A DNA stretch of 64,000 nt from Pseudomonas putida (GTDB taxonomy: Bacteria > Pseudomonadota > Gammaproteobacteria > Pseudomonadales > Pseudomonadaceae). Numbering within the stretch: the stretch's first letter is position 1; each line of letters begins with the position of its first letter. Made by a program: the position numbers and the translations under genes. The notes under the pieces were generated by a model. That model did not search any database. It saw only the letters and a list, made by a program, of their open reading frames with translations, and was not told the origin of the DNA. The stretch spans positions 1 through 64,000 of the forward strand of contig NZ_SMTE01000005.1 in assembly GCF_004357765.1 (NCBI RefSeq), in the 5' to 3' direction. This document shows positions 63,033 to 64,000 of this stretch, piece by piece.

Positions 63033-64000
63033 TTAATACCAACGACCGATCGCTATGCAATCAACAAGACCTGTTGATGCATCTGCGGCAACAAATTGTC
63101 CAATTGACAGAACAGCGCATGTCGCAGTGTTCACACTTCTAGAATACGCACCCACCATAGTGATTTGCCTCTGAGTAGGGAGAGTGCTTGAGACTAGGTT
63201 AACGCTCACTACTGGCACCGTAGCGAATCCAACAGGGAAGGCCCAAGAACTGTTTAAGTTAGATGTGTTTACGAAGTTCAGTGACCTCCCAGCCGATTGG
63301 CAAATCATTGTGCCGTCAGCGAACTTTATGTATTCCCCGTTCGCGTTACTGCCGCGCTCAATGACAGCTCCCGTAGCAACCCCTCCGGACTGCGAAACAG
63401 TGCCGAGAATATCGTATTGGCTCAGGCATCTCTGCCACTCAAGCCAGGTTCCCTGATAAAGGCTACGAATGCAGATCCGTCCACGGTTTGCAGCGTTGCT
63501 GCCGTAAGGAATAGCTATCTGGGTTAGGTTGCTGGAATAGACGACGGTGAAAACGTAGTAATAGGCCGCGCCTCCCAACGCACCTGGCGAATTAGGGTTG
63601 TTTTGCTGATAGAGCTTTGGCTGCCAACCTGGGGTGATCAAGGTGTTGAAATCAGTAGTCGTATCGCCACCGCTAGCGGTAGGCAGGGTGAGGCCAAGCG
63701 CTGCCACAGCCCCGGCAGCTGTTTTGCTACCGGTTCCGCCCTGGGCAATGCTGAGAGCGGTGGTCATTCCCGAAAGCGAGGTAATGTCACTGTTCGCGCC
63801 GCGCGTGGCCGCCGAAATGTTCTGCAGCAGCGATGCAACAGTGGTGGCGCCGCCGAACAGTGAGAGCGTGGCGCCGAACTGATCCACCAACTGCCGCAGG
63901 CGATCGGCGGACTCCTTGACGTAGCCTTGCATGGGCGCCAGGCCATAGGCCCCGCCGCTTACCGTTGCGCCTTGATAGGCCGGCAGGATGCTCAGCACCG
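63033..64000 (-). CDS. Phage tail fibre protein, C-terminal part (cut by window edge)
   Basis: At least 321 aa; the frame is open at the window end, so the N-terminus is outside. It has a coiled region, Gly/Thr-rich collar (ISAATRGANSDITSLSGMTT, GGTGSKTAAGAVAALG), a knob-like domain (NTLITPGWQPKLYQQ, then RGRICIRSLYQGTWLEWQRC) and a C-terminal beta-rich end (GLVDCIAIGRWY). The 3' third is lower in GC, as expected for an exchanged receptor-binding tip. Confidence 0.85.
   Translation of the reverse strand, partial: VLSILPAYQGATVSGGAYGLAPMQGYVKESADRLRQLVDQFGATLSLFGGATTVASLLQNISAATRGANSDITSLSGMTTALSIAQGGTGSKTAAGAVAALGLTLPTASGGDTTTDFNTLITPGWQPKLYQQNNPNSPGALGGAAYYYVFTVVYSSNLTQIAIPYGSNAANRGRICIRSLYQGTWLEWQRCLSQYDILGTVSQSGGVATGAVIERGSNANGEYIKFADGTMICQSAGRSLNFVNTSNLNSSWAFPVGFATVPVVSVNLVSSTLPTQRQITMVGAYSRSVNTATCAVLSIGQFVAADASTGLVDCIAIGRWY

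Larger units (their letters stand above)
59535..64000. mobile_element. One end of a prophage or tailocin cluster
   Basis: All genes from 59591 to the window end are on the minus strand, tightly packed with ATGA overlaps, and include tail fibre, tail assembly chaperone, endolysin, spanin pair and an HNH endonuclease. No integrase, repressor, head or packaging gene is in the window, so a complete prophage and a headless tailocin remain possible. The left boundary is approximate. Confidence 0.85.

Overview
The window looks like the chromosome of a fluorescent Pseudomonas of the P. putida group. The evidence is high GC, a membrane PQQ glucose dehydrogenase next to an OprB porin, the catBCA operon with divergent catR, an MvaT/Tur-type H-NS protein, an OprD porin and P. 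putida-style REP elements. No rRNA or tRNA gene was seen. From memory, the gene order from the AraC gene (42987) to the aroE-like gene (58722) resembles that of P. putida KT2440; this was not checked.

Layout. 1-635: gene-free, repeat-rich DNA with a long inverted repeat, ending in a convincing sigma-28 (FliA) promoter for a chemoreceptor (636-2780). 2865-6338: a betaine-type binding protein, a SleB-like wall hydrolase, a CAP-domain protein and a LysE exporter, followed by a broken LysR gene. 6971-13930: a catecholate-type TonB receptor, gcd, oprB and an unknown gene. 13980-19405: an MHS-family organic acid transporter, catA, catC, catB and catR, which take catechol towards the beta-ketoadipate pathway. 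19431-23831: a LysR regulator divergent from an AbrB-type membrane protein, then a second TonB receptor behind a Fur-box-like site. 23832-24259: a REP pair. 24260-26483: an SH3 protein, an acetyltransferase and a pyrroline-5-carboxylate reductase-like protein.

26783-41751 (minus strand) is a complete three-gene insecticidal toxin complex (Tc) locus: TcA (2529 aa), TcB (1448 aa) and TcC (972 aa). In this family TcA forms the receptor-binding injection channel, and TcB plus the TcC RHS part form a cocoon around the TcC C-terminal toxin. Here that toxin tail is about 279 aa and I do not recognise it as a described Tc effector. Three AT-richer islands inside the locus coincide with the expected TcA surface and receptor-binding domains and with the TcC tail, while the scaffold stays GC-rich. 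This is the most interesting part of the window.

42056-46839: a DUF2388 protein, a small unknown, an AraC regulator divergent from a thiolase/3-hydroxyacyl-CoA dehydrogenase pair, and a TetR regulator. 46821-53317 (minus): a tightly overlapping signalling operon (triple-receiver hybrid kinase, CheR, CheB, receiver-kinase, receiver) with no CheA, CheW or chemoreceptor beside it. 53570-58722: a receiver protein, CobF, an OprD porin, an MvaT-family protein, glyoxalase I, a small unknown and a shikimate dehydrogenase-like protein. 58883-59215: a Pro/Tyr-rich exported protein.

From about 59.5 kb to the window end is one end of a prophage or tailocin on the minus strand: tail fibre (cut by the window edge), tail chaperone, an inserted HNH endonuclease, endolysin, i-spanin and o-spanin, two tandem paralogous small genes, and an overlapping pair of unknown genes directly behind a textbook LexA box.
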